From Leptasterias polaris (Eukaryota; Echinodermata; Asteroidea; Forcipulatida; Asteriidae), in contig JAZGTN010000026.1 in the NCBI GenBank assembly GCA_037783415.1, forward strand, positions 3,307,001 through 3,371,000: a stretch of 64,000 bases of DNA, in the 5' to 3' direction. Shown here in pieces: positions 44,902 to 56,780 of the stretch (the stretch's first letter is position 1; each line of letters starts with the position of its first letter). The position numbers and the translations under genes were made by a program. The notes beneath the pieces are model-generated. The model was not told where the DNA came from and made no database searches. It saw only the letters and a list, made by a program, of their open reading frames with translations.

Positions 44902-45261
44902 TTAAAGGGAGTTTATACTTTTTGGTAAATGTCAAAGACCAGTATCCTCACTTGGTGTATCCCAACATACATGAAACAATAAACCTGTGAAAGTTTAAGC
45001 TCAATCGGTCATTGCAATCACCAGAAAAAAAGTGGGGAAAAACCTTAAGTGTTTTCACTGTTTTCAAACATCGAGTTTTTGACTTGGAGATCAAAACTAA
45101 TTCAGTAATTGTTTTACTCATTTCTCAAAAACTGTAGCATCTAAAGCAAAAATATTTCAAAGGGAGTTTCCCATCATGACCATCTTTATACCACGTAAGT
45201 TATGTGTGAATCTGTGAACATTTATATTTTTACTCTAACCAATGTTACAAACGCCCTTTAA
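44902..45261. mobile_element. MITE, TTAAAGG family
   Basis: Starts TTAAAGGGAGTTTATACTTT and ends AACGCCCTTTAA-like. The interior (GACCAGTATCCTCACTTGG, TGTATCCCAACATA, CCTGTGAAAG) is the reverse complement of the right half of 11582-11961. Confidence 0.7.
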
Positions 45262-46012
45262 TACTAGTGATGAACACCGACAAACATTTGCTGTCCCAAG
45301 GCATTACAGCTCACATCTCACAACGTCCATTTACTATTCTATATCGTTGACTAATACTAATAGCAACTTTCTGATGACCTGAGGATGGTTGGTATATGAG
45401 ATTGAAAGAGCTTCATCATAATGCCGCCCGCACATGCTGCCCAAATGGAAAAGAACAATATGATAGCCACTGAGCAACGCCCGTGCGCTGCACGTGCGCG
45501 CACGGACGTCACCATGATGACGATAATTCCCCATCTAATTTACAAAAAACGATACCCAAGAAACTCTGAACGTAAATCAAAGATGCAGATCTATACACTT
45601 CTTTGTTGAACAAGACTATGGACAATAATGAACCTATGTTCTGCGTGGCATGAACTATTTCTTATTATACACAAAAATATGAACACATTACAATACTCTC
45701 GACACAACGGTGTGTTAATGATCGATTCTCGATAAAGCTACTCTATAATTATTTCAATGGCGTGTATTGAACTGTACTTAGAATAGTAAGCAATACATTA
45801 TAATCGAGAGGAAAATACCACTAGGGTAATACAACTTTTTTTTTAAGGAAAGTTGCAAAAGTTAAGAGCTCATATTTTGTAAAGAAAAACTTCACATGAA
45901 AGCAAAACATTCCCCGTTTGGGAATAAAACATAATCATTATTTAAAAACAAATTCGGCGCTTTATTTTATGTTGGGGCCAGTGAAGAACCGCACACCCGC
46001 TCCTCGTCAAGG

Positions 46013-47044
46013 TCAACGACGTCGTAAACGTAATAACTGCAGCGCCCTCTTGCGAAACCCAGTATTTCTGACGTAGAAGATGATGACATTCCACCAGCTG
46101 CTGGAGAAGACGGCCATCTGCGCCAGGTCTGCTAACCAACGGGGCACGATTGTATTCTCTAACCCTTCATACAGGAGTATGATCAAGAACGGCAACCAGG
46201 CGATCACGAAGCCAGCTGTGACCATGAAAAATGTTTTAGCCGCCTTGGTGTTAGGTCTGACTGAAGCTCGGCTGTTGGCAATAGTGTCCTTGTTGCTGCC
46301 CGTGTCTGATGTCGAGAGTGATTCCATGGTAACAGTGACACGCCCACCAGTGACTATCATCCTCCCGGTATGTCTGCGAGCTATCCTGTAGATGAACGCA
46401 TACAACACTGTGCTGACCAAGATCGGGAAAACTGTGCTGATCACTATCAGAATGACGCACAAAAGGAATGTGCTGTGGCTTTTTGCCGATACCGCCCTGG
46501 TGAAGAAACACATGTGGAACTGACCATGGTAAACTGTATCGGTTCCAGGTAAAAATGCCAATAAACATGTCAGCAACAGGGCGAGAGACCACGCCAGAAC
46601 CACGGCGAACACTGCTCTACGCTTGTTTACCATCTTAAAGTAGTGTAGTGGCCTGGAGATGGCTAAGAAGCGATCCACGTTGATGACCAAGATGCAGGCA
46701 ATCCCAGCACGTGGAAAGAAGACTGTTGCAAACGAGAAGATTGTACAGAAGGTCATACCATACGGCATGGTACCTACCGCCAAGGTGCTGATTACGGGTA
46801 GGACCACGAAGACTCCGACGCAGAGATCGGCTACGGAGAGAGACGCCATCATGATCTTAGTAGACTTGTGTATGCTGTTGACGCCTCGAAGTACGACTAG
46901 ACAGAAGATGTTGCCTGAGATTATACAGAACGCCATTAGCCCAAAGAGAACACACAGGAACACGTCCCATGCTGTTACGGTGTTGGTTTCCATCTCGAAG
47001 TACACCAAAGGGTTGTTTACAAAAGAGCCTCTCAAATTCCCCAA
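46013..47044 (-). CDS. Class A (rhodopsin-like) GPCR, orphan, single exon
   Basis: 343 residues with seven hydrophobic helices and class A landmarks: GN at 44-45 (TM1), LSVADL with D73 (TM2), C100 (TM3), DRF at 124-126 in place of DRY, W152 (TM4), C179 in the second outer loop, P207 (TM5), AWLP at 282-285 in place of CWxP (TM6) and N319-V-I-I-F in place of NPxxY (TM7). The third inner loop is about 45 residues, rich in Ser/Thr. The tail is short and basic (RKRALQLLRLRRR). The family couples extracellular ligands to G proteins at the plasma membrane. The ligand is unknown; the amine-receptor-like look is not enough to name it. An alternative start is Met18. No N-glycosylation sequon is seen in the N-terminus. 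Confidence 0.88.
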   Translation of the reverse strand: MGNLRGSFVNNPLVYFEMETNTVTAWDVFLCVLFGLMAFCIISGNIFCLVVLRGVNSIHKSTKIMMASLSVADLCVGVFVVLPVISTLAVGTMPYGMTFCTIFSFATVFFPRAGIACILVINVDRFLAISRPLHYFKMVNKRRAVFAVVLAWSLALLLTCLLAFLPGTDTVYHGQFHMCFFTRAVSAKSHSTFLLCVILIVISTVFPILVSTVLYAFIYRIARRHTGRMIVTGGRVTVTMESLSTSDTGSNKDTIANSRASVRPNTKAAKTFFMVTAGFVIAWLPFLIILLYEGLENTIVPRWLADLAQMAVFSSSWWNVIIFYVRNTGFRKRALQLLRLRRR

Positions 47045-48175
47045 TTTCGATATTTCAACGCTCCTTGAGTTTTGTCAATGAGTTATTTCACAGGCCATGA
47101 ATCCACTTGGTCGTCAATTAAGTAGTCGATACTTTTCAGGTGTACGATATCTAAGATTGTATAACTTCTTACAATAGGGCCTACTGTTCTCCGTAAGTAC
47201 AGCCCTTCTGTATAGATCAGCGAGCTTAAGATGAAAGTACCATTTCAAAAATAACAGTCCAGCAGTTCAGCACAATAAATCACTCATTGGTCTAAAAACT
47301 TTGCCTCCGAAATCCATTCATTCGGACATAGTAAATTCAATGAGTTTACCGCTCTCTTTCCCTGTGGTTGTGTTGAGGTGAAAAACTACAAGGACGTCAA
47401 CTTGAAGGCGTCTCAAACCACAAAGGCGCGCAGTGCGCGCAACCTCACTGCTTTCTTGACTTCATCAGTCCGATTGTCAGATTTGTTTTCCAATAACAAA
47501 ACATGTTAGCACATTCTACGAGGGTAACAAAATCATTCAATCAAAAGGAATTTCCTCCAAATAGAGATAGAACTGGATGTTGGTCGTCACCCTTTCGCAC
47601 GTCAACGTATCCAATCGTCTCAGCGAACTGACCTCCACCTCTCTCAGCTCTCTCTGTGAAATAAATATCGATGAGTCGCGTATTAGAAGCATTATGGAAC
47701 GAAGGATTTCATTTCTAGTCAGTGGCGGCAAAGTAAACAACTTAAAGCTTAGGTTTGCACACATTATGTAAATCCCATTGTTTATACTTAACATTGGTCC
47801 CGGGTGTTTTGTAACGTGAACCAAAATGGATTGTCTTTAATGGGAACGATTGTAAAACAGAATGACATTTGTTTAGGTCAAGAAGAAACTTGTTTTACTT
47901 GGCTAATCACTGAACTTATTATTGAAAATGCCAAGGCATCTGAAGGTTGGTCTTGGGTTCCGTCTACCTGTCTGAAGCTCATTGCCGAAAGCACACATTT
48001 TCAAAAGAATTGATGGAGCCCAAGTCGGAACCTAAACCCAAGCCGTGTTTTCGATAAGTGACAATTAAGCTGTTAGTTTGCATTGTTTCATCAGCGTTTT
48101 GCCTCCAATTAGGCGGCCGGATGACGTCAATGTTTCGCAAATAATTATGGCCATAGAGGATCGTGGCGCTCAGAA
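47045..48175. other. Upstream region of the GPCR, no gene seen
   Basis: No exon is supported. A weak repeat-like block at 47930-48055 (CTTGGGTTCCG and CGGAACCTAAACCCAAG in inverted order) resembles sequence at 34160-34210. Confidence 0.4.
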
Positions 48176-48373
48176 TTGGCCAATGAACAACCTTCTTTTG
48201 ACTTCTCATCCTGTTCGTACTATAAGCCACGCCCACCTTCTCGTAAACTGGTTCCACTGATTACCAGCATTATAGGCGTTGCTAGTTTTTGTTTGATGGT
48301 TTATGCAATAGTTTTTGTATCTTTGGTTCAAAACGAAAGCGATGAGGAAAGCTTTACCATAGAATCTGTTCTG
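48176..48373 (+). other. Possible exon with a membrane segment
   Basis: An open frame ends at a good donor (TTCTG|GTGAGT, 48373/48374) in phase 0. It encodes SSCSYYKPRPPSRK, then about 28 hydrophobic residues (LVPLITSIIGVASFCLMVYA onward), then an acidic stretch. This would suit the signal-anchor start of a type II membrane protein. There is no ATG before the hydrophobic part, however: the only ATG lies within it at about 48298. Nearby CCAAT, GACGTCA and CCACGCCC motifs suggest promoter sequence instead. No further exon was found. Confidence 0.2.
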
Positions 48374-50112
48374 GTGAGTGACTGTGTGGGAGGGGCTTTT
48401 CGTAAGTGTGTTTCGTCGCGCATCCTTTACTTTCCAATGGATACATTCATTTACCAAAACAATCTGCTGTAATTCTTTCCGTCTACCCTTTTAACGGTAT
48501 TTTCTCCTGTGTTTTCTCTACCACCAACATAAGTAAAACATGCCCGTTGTAATTGATTGTCAACACCGGTGATAAACAGTGACATGCAGCTGCCTTTTCC
48601 ATTAGTCCTTGTATGCTTTACAAATTAACTTTGGTTTCATAATGCTAATAACTCAGAAGATAAAAGCTTAAGGGAAAGTCAAATTTGTTTTTCTGAGCGA
48701 AGCGGTGAACAGGGTCCTAAACTGTTTGATGTATTGTATGTATAGGTTTTCCCCATATAGGTTTTGAAATCAAGTTTTCAAATTGTCTTAACTCGAGACA
48801 GGAACTGTTTATAATTTAATATAAAAATGAGTTTTTGATTGCAAAAAGAGACAGTGCACTCTGCCCCGTAAATCACCCAATTCACATGACGTCACCATCA
48901 CAATAATCTTGGCTGCACCATTTTGGAAGTAAATTTCCTAGTGTGTTTATACTGTAGCTTAGTGCAATTTTCACTATCCCCTAGTAACAGGCGTTTACTC
49001 GTTTACGAGATGCTCGCAAGTGACGTAATTGCAAGGGGTCAAAACAATTGATCGCCTTTAATATTTATGGCGATCAATGGTCAAAACCATTGACCTCTAT
49101 TATAATTGGTCAACTCCCCTTGCATTGGCTACCATCACTCGCTAGGCCAAACAATGGAAACGTGCGCGCGCGTGTACGAGTCACGCGCAAGGGTCAACAT
49201 TAACCTCGGGGAGAGCGCTGTTTGTGCTTGTGAGCAACTTTTTAAGTACATTTTTACTGTTTTTTTTTAATAATCAATTTAAAATTTGAGCCAGCCGAAA
49301 CTACCTGTAAATTTCTATGGGAAAATTAATCATTTTTGTGCTTGTTTCTTGACCTGTCCAATTTTATTTCTTCTAGGTATTTGTTTTTCCTTTCCCATAA
49401 TTTTGATCTTTTCAATATTGCAAATTTGCACGAAACAAGCACGGTTCGTGAAAAAAGAACGATTTGGATCAAATGACACACCAATTCTTACCATATTATG
49501 TTACAGTCCTCTGATTCTGTTTTCTTAGCTCCGTATTAACTTATTTAGTTCCGTTGTATTAAACTGTCAAACTATGGACTCTCCCGCTTGTCTCTCAATT
49601 GTCGAAATTTATGACGGCAGAACAAACAAGGCAATTCGATCCTAAATTAAAGAGAGCCAATATCTCTTGTGGCTTTTCCTTTTTCATCTCCGGACCCTTT
49701 GCTTAGTTACTTTGAAGGATAGCCTAATGAATAGACGTTTAATATTATGATATCCGCCCACTATAAGTTTGGTACTGGTGCCAGCTTTCGGTGGCCTTAT
49801 GTCCTTATGTAATCTCGTTAAAATGGTTTAAAATGACATTTTATTTGATACTCCTTTAGAGCGATTTGAATCATGACGTTATTGGATGTCAACAACAATG
49901 GGGTGTGTACATTCAAAAGAGGAATTTTTGCCTCGGTCAAAAGGTCAAATTCAATGCCGTTTTGATTGAATATAACCGAAATTCAGGAATGATCTAAAAT
50001 AATGTCCAGTACAAAAATATAAAAACCGATGTTTGACATCTGACGTCGTTGAATGTTTTGTGATGTTGACAAAATTCGCCATAGAGGGTATCAAATACAA
50101 TGACAGGCCTAC
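48374..50112. other. Intergenic with a hairpin and a dispersed repeat
   Basis: Contains ATTGATCGCC/GGCGATCAAT (10-bp arms, 49047-49078) within a larger inverted block bounded by TTGCAAGGGGTCAA and its mirror near 49130. A diverged relative of the 6635-7031 element lies at 49840-50100. No gene seen. Confidence 0.45.
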
Positions 50113-50269
50113 TTTAAAGGGACACACCGGCTTCGTTGGGCTATTTTGGCTACAAAATAGACTAAAAACATGACTTCAAAGGTCTTCCAGGAATGGAGAA
50201 GAACGTTTCCTAAAATAAACCACAAATTTTGGTCGTTTTTGAGCATTTTTCAAAAAACAAAGGTCACAT

Positions 50270-50305
50270 GGGTTATCCGAACCACTTTTTTGGTTCGGAT
50301 AACCC
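50270..50305. repeat. Perfect hairpin, 15-bp arms
   Basis: GGGTTATCCGAACCA and its exact complement are separated by the 6-base loop CTTTTT. Confidence 0.9.
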
Positions 50306-51179
50306 TCGTGATCTTCGGAGTTAGTTTTACTTCCAGCCGTATAAAAATTAATTACTGCACCGAATTCAACTCTGTTTTTTAACAAGAATTCATGAGTATT
50401 TGAGAGTATTTGACACACAAAAATACGTATTCAAATATTATAGATACAACTTGTAAATAATACAAAAAAGTCGAACGTAAGATTTTATTTCAGAGAGTCC
50501 GAGCAACGGAAGCGTGTCTTTCCAGTGCACAGCGTGGGGACAGGGGCAGACAGGGGCAGTCGTGTCGCTTGCAAGCAGAGTATCTCGGCAGTGCTACAGC
50601 GCGACGGAAACCCACTAGCCAAGAGATAGCTGTACCTGGAAGCTCATGAACATGTGGGAGGAGTAGGGAGCCAGACCACCAACTACGTTGTCTTTTTTGC
50701 GGGTTTGCTAGTCGGTAGACCTCGCTGATCGAATCCGTTGTTTAAAAATCGCAACATTCCAAAGCTCTTTGTACGTTCCTTGACCCGATTTGTACCGAAT
50801 TTCTTGGTAATTAAATAAGATTTATGTCAATACATAGGAATACCACTTTTATATTGACGGTACGATTAGTTTCAACAAAATTTGTGACAAACAATTTTTA
50901 AAAAACGAGCCCCCGAAAAAAAAAAAGGGAGCCCCTGAAGGGACAGGTGAAAAAGAAATTAAAAATTAAAAGGTGAAGAAAAAAGAAATAGGCCTATCAC
51001 TCGAAATTTCTATTGCATTCTCGACACACAAAATTCCAGCAAAATCATTTCGTTTCCTCAAAATATTATTTAATTCGATGAAAATATAATTTGTCTCACA
51101 AAATATTATTTTTCATTTTGTGAACGCTATGTGTTTTTTCTAGGTAACGAAATAGATTATTTCTAGAAAATAGGTTCTC

Positions 51180-51595
51180 GTTCTTTTGAACATGCTTTCT
51201 TTCCACCGAACTACAGTTAAGTTCCCCAGAAATACGCTTTTGTTCCCTGAAGATACGCATTCGTTTCCTCGAAATATGATTTTGTTCGCAAGAAATATAC
51301 TTTCTTTCGCTCGAAATATGCTTTCCTTCTCTAAAATACGCTTTCTTTCCCTCGAAAGCAGATTTCATACCCTAAAAAAAGCTTTCGATTCCTTGAAATA
51401 CGAATTTGAATTTTTTGCCCCAAATATACTTTCATTCACCCCAAATATACTTTCATTCACCCGAAATATGCTTACGCTCCCTTAAAATACGCTTTCGTTC
51501 TCTCGCAATGAGATTTTGTTCCCCAGAATTTCTCTTTCGTTCCCTCAAGATAGCTTTTGTTCCCTCAAGATAGCTTTCGTTTCCCTGAAGTCCAA
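51180..51595. repeat. Degenerate ~22-bp satellite
   Basis: About 18 diverged units of CGCTTTCGTTCCCTCGAAATA type with variable length. Short frames across it (Arg/Ser/Glu-rich on the minus strand) are products of the repeat. Confidence 0.7.
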
Positions 51596-51625
51596 TCAAA
51601 CCAATTTGTTACATTCCTTTGTGAG

Positions 51626-51735
51626 GGGCGACTTTGAGAGGGGACGAGTTTGTAAGTGAGGGGGCGACTTTGATAGGGGGCGACTTTGTAGTTGGGGACT
51701 TTGTAATTGGCGATTTTGCTGGGGGCGAGTTGACT
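51626..51735. repeat. G-rich degenerate tandem repeat
   Basis: Five or six loose copies of GGGGGCGACTTTGTA-type units, directly after the satellite at 51180. Confidence 0.6.
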
Positions 51736-52052
51736 AGTTTCCGTGTCCGTTGTTTATACACACTTCCAGATGGATAACGCGGACTGGATCCTAATGCCTT
51801 GTCGTGGTAAAACACTTACATAAACAGAGCACCAGTCTACTTGCAACATTGCACAGTATCCCGTAAATTTGACACTTGCAACGGCTGGTAAAGCGTATAC
51901 GGTGACCTTTGACCGCTTTTGTTTTTTCCGGTCATTTCTCGTTAATTACGTGATATTTTTGTATAAAAAAAATATAAAAACCATCTATAAATAATTGTCT
52001 TTGATTCTACATGACTAAATTACGTGAACAGGTAATCGGTGTGTCCCTTTAA

Positions 52053-53415
52053 CAAGAGGTGAGACGATGTTTTCCCCCGTTTCAATAAGGACTCTGTCTA
52101 TTGTGAAAATTGGTGCATTTTCAACAGCTGCTAACGTACCGGTATCTTGTGTAAGTCATCATGCCAAGTTGTCAAAACCGCCACATATAATTTCTTTTAC
52201 GCGACGGAAATAAATATTTTCTTTGCTATGCATTGAGTTGTTTGGTCTTTCCACAAGTAACTTGTATAAAAGATTACAGCGGGAATACATTTTTAACAAA
52301 ATAAGAAATCCAGGACTTGAGGACAAAACTGACCTTTGTCAAACAGAAAATATATCTTGAGCCAGCGCCCTTCGATGTACTTTTGATTTTATATCTTTGT
52401 TTTAAAAGTGCAAAATATTTCCCCTCAGGAACAGTGCAATGCAACCTGAAGTTGCTTCACCTTAATAATAATATCGGAAAAGGTATCATCATGATTTCAC
52501 TTTCATGCGTTCGTTATGAATTTATTTTACCGGTTCATAAGATCAGTTGAAACCGTCATTCAAGTTTGCTTTGAACCATGCGAATTTATATAGCATTATA
52601 TTCAACAAAATTTATACGGCGTTTTTTTTATCAGAGTCGGCAAAAGAGATTTCTGCAAAAAGCTACTGTAAATTTGGATGCTGTTTGAATGAATTGTTAA
52701 ATTGTATTATTGTCTTTTTTAATTGCATGAAGTAAAAGACACATTGCTCACAATAAGAGAAATATCGACTGATTTGAGAATCTTGCAAATTCGCTCAGGT
52801 AAAATAACGCGACATTTAAAACTGTCCGCTTATTCTGCCGAAAATGACCACCTGGAAAACCTGTAAAACAAAGACATTACCCATCACGTTTTGTTGGTAT
52901 CACAAAAACAAGTCCAGTAAGTATTTACTGGTAATTGTTTTGAGAAAATCACTTCATTTGCAACAAACGATTTATACAGGCCATATTTATTGCAATAAAA
53001 TGTTTTCACGGCAACAGCAAATGAATTTCTCACAACAGAAAATGAGTTTCAAATTGCATCAGTTCTACACTGGTCCTGACCACTCTTAGCTTTGTAATTC
53101 CACACAATTTGAAGCACGTTAATGTGTCCGGTGGTTCCATTATGAAAGAACCAACCTCCAATGTGGCATTTACAACATATCGCTAGGAAATGATTCGTCT
53201 AAGTCATAATTGATAACTCTTCATGGTGAGTTTGTACACTGAAGGTCTTTTTAATCCCAAGAGTATTAGGCTTAAATAAGGCTTTCTAAGTAAAGCATTT
53301 TGAAAATATTGAGCTTATTATATATTGCTCATAATTCGTTAGAGATTTCCTTTCGATGTGTAAAAATTTAAAATACAAATTTCTTTAAAATGATAAAAAC
53401 TCCGTTGCCACTTAC
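52053..53415. other. AT-rich intergenic, no gene seen
   Basis: Only short frames rich in Phe, Lys and Asn. No splice pairs or repeats stand out. Confidence 0.5.
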
Positions 53416-53575
53416 TTGACTTTGCGGTATGCCGTGTGTTGGGACGAGTCGATATTCTCGCCTGTAGATCGTGTGCAGAGTACGCCTTGGTTGTCAGCAC
53501 GAACTCGTCGTCTGAGTTTACACAACACACTCTACGCCTTTTTATTAGCCGATCCGAAGGCAAGTTACTGCGCAT
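53416..53575 (-). CDS. Possible first exon of a minus-strand gene
   Basis: Read on the minus strand, an ATG at 53575-53573 opens MRSNLPSDRLIKRRRVCC and stays open for 53 codons to a strong donor, CAA|GTAAGT, at 53416. Codon use is mixed and CpG-rich, unlike the AT-rich surroundings. The ATG lies within GCGCATGTGCG, resembling an NRF-1 site, so this could instead be promoter or 5' UTR. No continuing exon was identified to the left. Confidence 0.28.
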
Positions 53576-55192
53576 GTGCGTTACGCCAGCAGGAATAAGT
53601 TTTCTTATGGTTTTTTATCAAGGCACGTCATCGGCGGCGGTGATTACTCGCTTTTAGTGGAATCAGTAACGAGTTAATATAATGTATTATGACAACGTTG
53701 GAAATCTAGAAGGTTTTGTAACAACCTAACAATGACCTTGGTACGGTTCAGAGACAACAGGTACGGTTACTAAAGAGTAAAGACAAAGGGTTGTGAAACA
53801 ACCATCATAGGTCATAGGAATTACATAGACTTGGATTACTTATAAAGAAAGGGTTCTATCTACAGCAGAAGCGATCAAAAGTAACATCGACAATCCACAA
53901 AACAAACTAGGTGGCAGTCGCTTCCATGTAAAAACAACCAGATTACCTCGATTTGTTCACCATACGCTGTTCATCATACGACGTACACTTTCTGCTAAGA
54001 TGTTTAATTAATAACATTTATATTTCAGTATAAATTGTGTTACTGTGTAACTATTTTGTGTGTTGCATGTAGGCCATATTGCCAGGAAATTTCCCCCAAT
54101 AGTAGGACCAATAAACTGAATTGACTGATTGATCTAATCATTAATCTATACACTGTAAAATTAACTGTTGCATAAAACTGCAATAGCATCAATTTTTCTA
54201 GTGACATTAGACTGCAGGGCAAAGAGAAGAAATGGGTTATGTTGACAGTTTCACATGAACAGAATGCCGAGTGAGAGATTAAAACGTGTTTTAAAAAAAT
54301 CATTTTTCACTTATGCATTTACTGCGTACTCTTTTTTCAAAATTTCCACAAACTTTTCAGGAAAAACCACACCCCTATTATCAACCATTGCTAAATACTA
54401 ACAAAAATACACAATAAATATATTAAAGTCGGCCAGCTTCCTTATTTTTGAAATGGAATCAAATATAATTATTTGTCGACAACTAACAAGCTTTTTTCCC
54501 TTAATTTTTTAGTATTAGCCTTTGTACTTTTCAGCCATGCCCTTCCAAAATGAACACATGGTTTTCCGTGAACGATTAAACTGGCCTAGCCCGGCCTGTT
54601 TGGGACTCTTCCTCTGTGCTGAATAGTATAACACGGAAGTGAAAGGCTGCCAGTGAGGGCTACAACTCGCCAACTGGCCATGCTCCATTGCGGAGGGAAT
54701 GGCCATGTTACGTGTGTGAGCAAATTACGGTAATTTCTTTCGAAGAATAATGTACCCGAAATGCTCCAGGTTGAAAGTCAATAACCTCAGAGCACAATGA
54801 TGAGGCACGACCTTTAACTGTTTGATTTAAGATGAGGGTTTATTATTTATGAGGCTCAGCGCGTGCATGATTTTCTCACTATTTAGGCCGCTAGTTACAA
54901 AAACCGCAGGGTTCAACTTCATTGAGGGCGCTGTACAGATGACATAACGGTGCATTAGATAACAGGTACAATAATAATAGTAAAGTAAAGATTATTAAGC
55001 GCATTTTTAAAAGAAACAATGCGTTGCTAAAGAGTGCTTACTAAAAGGTCAGTTTATGGGCGAGAAGGGAACAGATGTGTTTTTAATTTAGACCGAAAGT
55101 CTAGAGTGAGTTGATGTTGCGAATGTGATTTGGTAGAGTGTTCCAGCATCGGGGACCAGTAACTCTGAAGGACGGGGCGGTCCGCCATTTTT
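53576..55192. other. Intergenic, no gene seen
   Basis: AT-rich, with a fragment near 54970-55100 containing ATTATTAAGCGCATTTTT, a LINE/SINE-tail-like motif. No gene is supported. Confidence 0.45.
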
Positions 55193-55478
55193 TTTTTCCT
55201 ACGAACTTTTTGACACCGCACATGCGCATTTACTTACTCCTGAATAAGCCGTGAATATTAAATGAGGGTTAGGGTTAGGGTAAGGGTTAGAGTTAGGGTC
55301 AGGGTTAGGGTTAGGATTTTGAAGGTCCCCTTTTCTCGGTTTAAATTTACAGGATAATACACTACACGCGTACACAGCGTACACTAATTACATGTACTGA
55401 CAGGCTACACGCATTAGGCATGCCTTAGAATAAATCATTGATTGCGCATGCGCGGGTGTCAAAAGTTCGTAGGAAAAA
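55193..55478. mobile_element. TIR element carrying telomeric repeats
   Basis: The left end TTTTTCCTACGAACTTTTTG continues ACACCGCACATGCGCA, and the right end is its mirror (TGCGCATGCGCGGGTGTC then AAAAGTTCGTAGGAAAAA). The inverted repeats are about 35 bp with few mismatches. The 286-bp element contains the TTAGGG tract at 55264-55316 and no coding frame of note. A target duplication is not clear. Confidence 0.8.
55264..55316 (+). repeat. Interstitial TTAGGG repeats
   Basis: About eight or nine TTAGGG units, several exact and others with one change (TAAGGG, TTAGAG, TCAGGG). The tract lies inside the TIR element. Confidence 0.95.
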
Positions 55479-56780
55479 CAATCTCGCTAGCGTGGGCCTA
55501 TTTGGGTTGTGAGAAAATGATACGAGCAGCATTGGAGGTTCCAATAATGTTTGCATTGGGAACACTGTACGGAGTTTCAAGATGTTTTATTCATACAAAA
55601 CAGTCTGGATGATAGGGCCTATCAACAAATCCGATGCACTTTCAAATACAAGTCATACAAATTCTAATGATACAAATCTGAATTATTTATAGACGAAAGC
55701 ATAAACCTTGATTTTGCCCCCGGCAGAAGCTACAGAGACTATTACATCAATGAAATTTGGGGAACAAATATACAGAGGACCACGCCCATTTGGGACCACA
55801 CCCATCAATTATCAAATAAAAGTACTGGGCAACAACTCATGCTATATTGCCGGTACCACCACGCATCAACTCCTATCCAAACCCTTTCATTTATGACTAT
55901 AGCAATGGTTCGTCATTAAATTTAATATAGAAAACAGAACATCAGCTGATAACAATTATATCAGTTAGTCTACTTATCAACAACACGCCCTTGCATCCAA
56001 TAATGACGATGAACTTCAAATTGCAAAACACGATCTTCTTGCGGGCTTTATCAATACAAAAGTTTGATGAGACTGAGGTTTGAAGATTCGAATCTCAATC
56101 CATAAATGAAAACATGTTATCGCAAAACTTTCATTACACAGTCAAGAAGCCTCACGTTTCCTTAAATATGTTTAACAACACATTTCAGACATTTAATATT
56201 TCAGTAACAAAACAACACTCTTTGGTAAACCTAAAACGTCTTTCACAGTGTACACCTAACTAAATTCATTTTAAATAACAGTATTACACAATTTTCGATT
56301 CTTCCACAATTTCGACAACTTTGCATATTATATTTATAACAAAAAAGGTTTACCTAAATATTTGCGACCAACAGTAGTGGACGTGTTCAAGAATTGCGCA
56401 GAATGCGCATGGATTCACTTAAAATAATTTTAGCTGTCAGATTTCTTTAATTTACATTGTGTGCAATTTCACTGTAAAAAAAACACCATAGTGTTAAATA
56501 AAGAAGCGGTTAAACTGCTACTAAATATAATGCAGAATAACCTAATTTGCTAATCAGAAAGATGTGAATCATATAAATTCACTTTGCGTTTTTGGCTGGT
56601 AATCTTCTCCCTGGTGTTAGGCAATTTGAGTTTAGCAGGTTTGTAATCAACCTTCTCGGATGATAACACCACTCATGGATTTACAAACAATGATGAGTAT
56701 AAGGACCGGGGAAGGGTTGCAACAATGTGGTTATAGGTTTGGCTGTGACCACAATACACACATTTTGCAGAGTGTAATAC
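55479..56780. other. Intergenic, no gene seen
   Basis: Short frames only, and no recognised repeat. Confidence 0.45.

Larger units (their letters stand above)
50113..52052. mobile_element. Possible 1.94-kb TIR element
   Basis: TTAAAGGGACACACCG at the left and its exact complement CGGTGTGTCCCTTTAA at the right (16 bp) face each other. The interior has a hairpin (50270-50305), two degenerate tandem repeats and no transposase. The two ends could alternatively belong to two separate elements. Confidence 0.4.
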
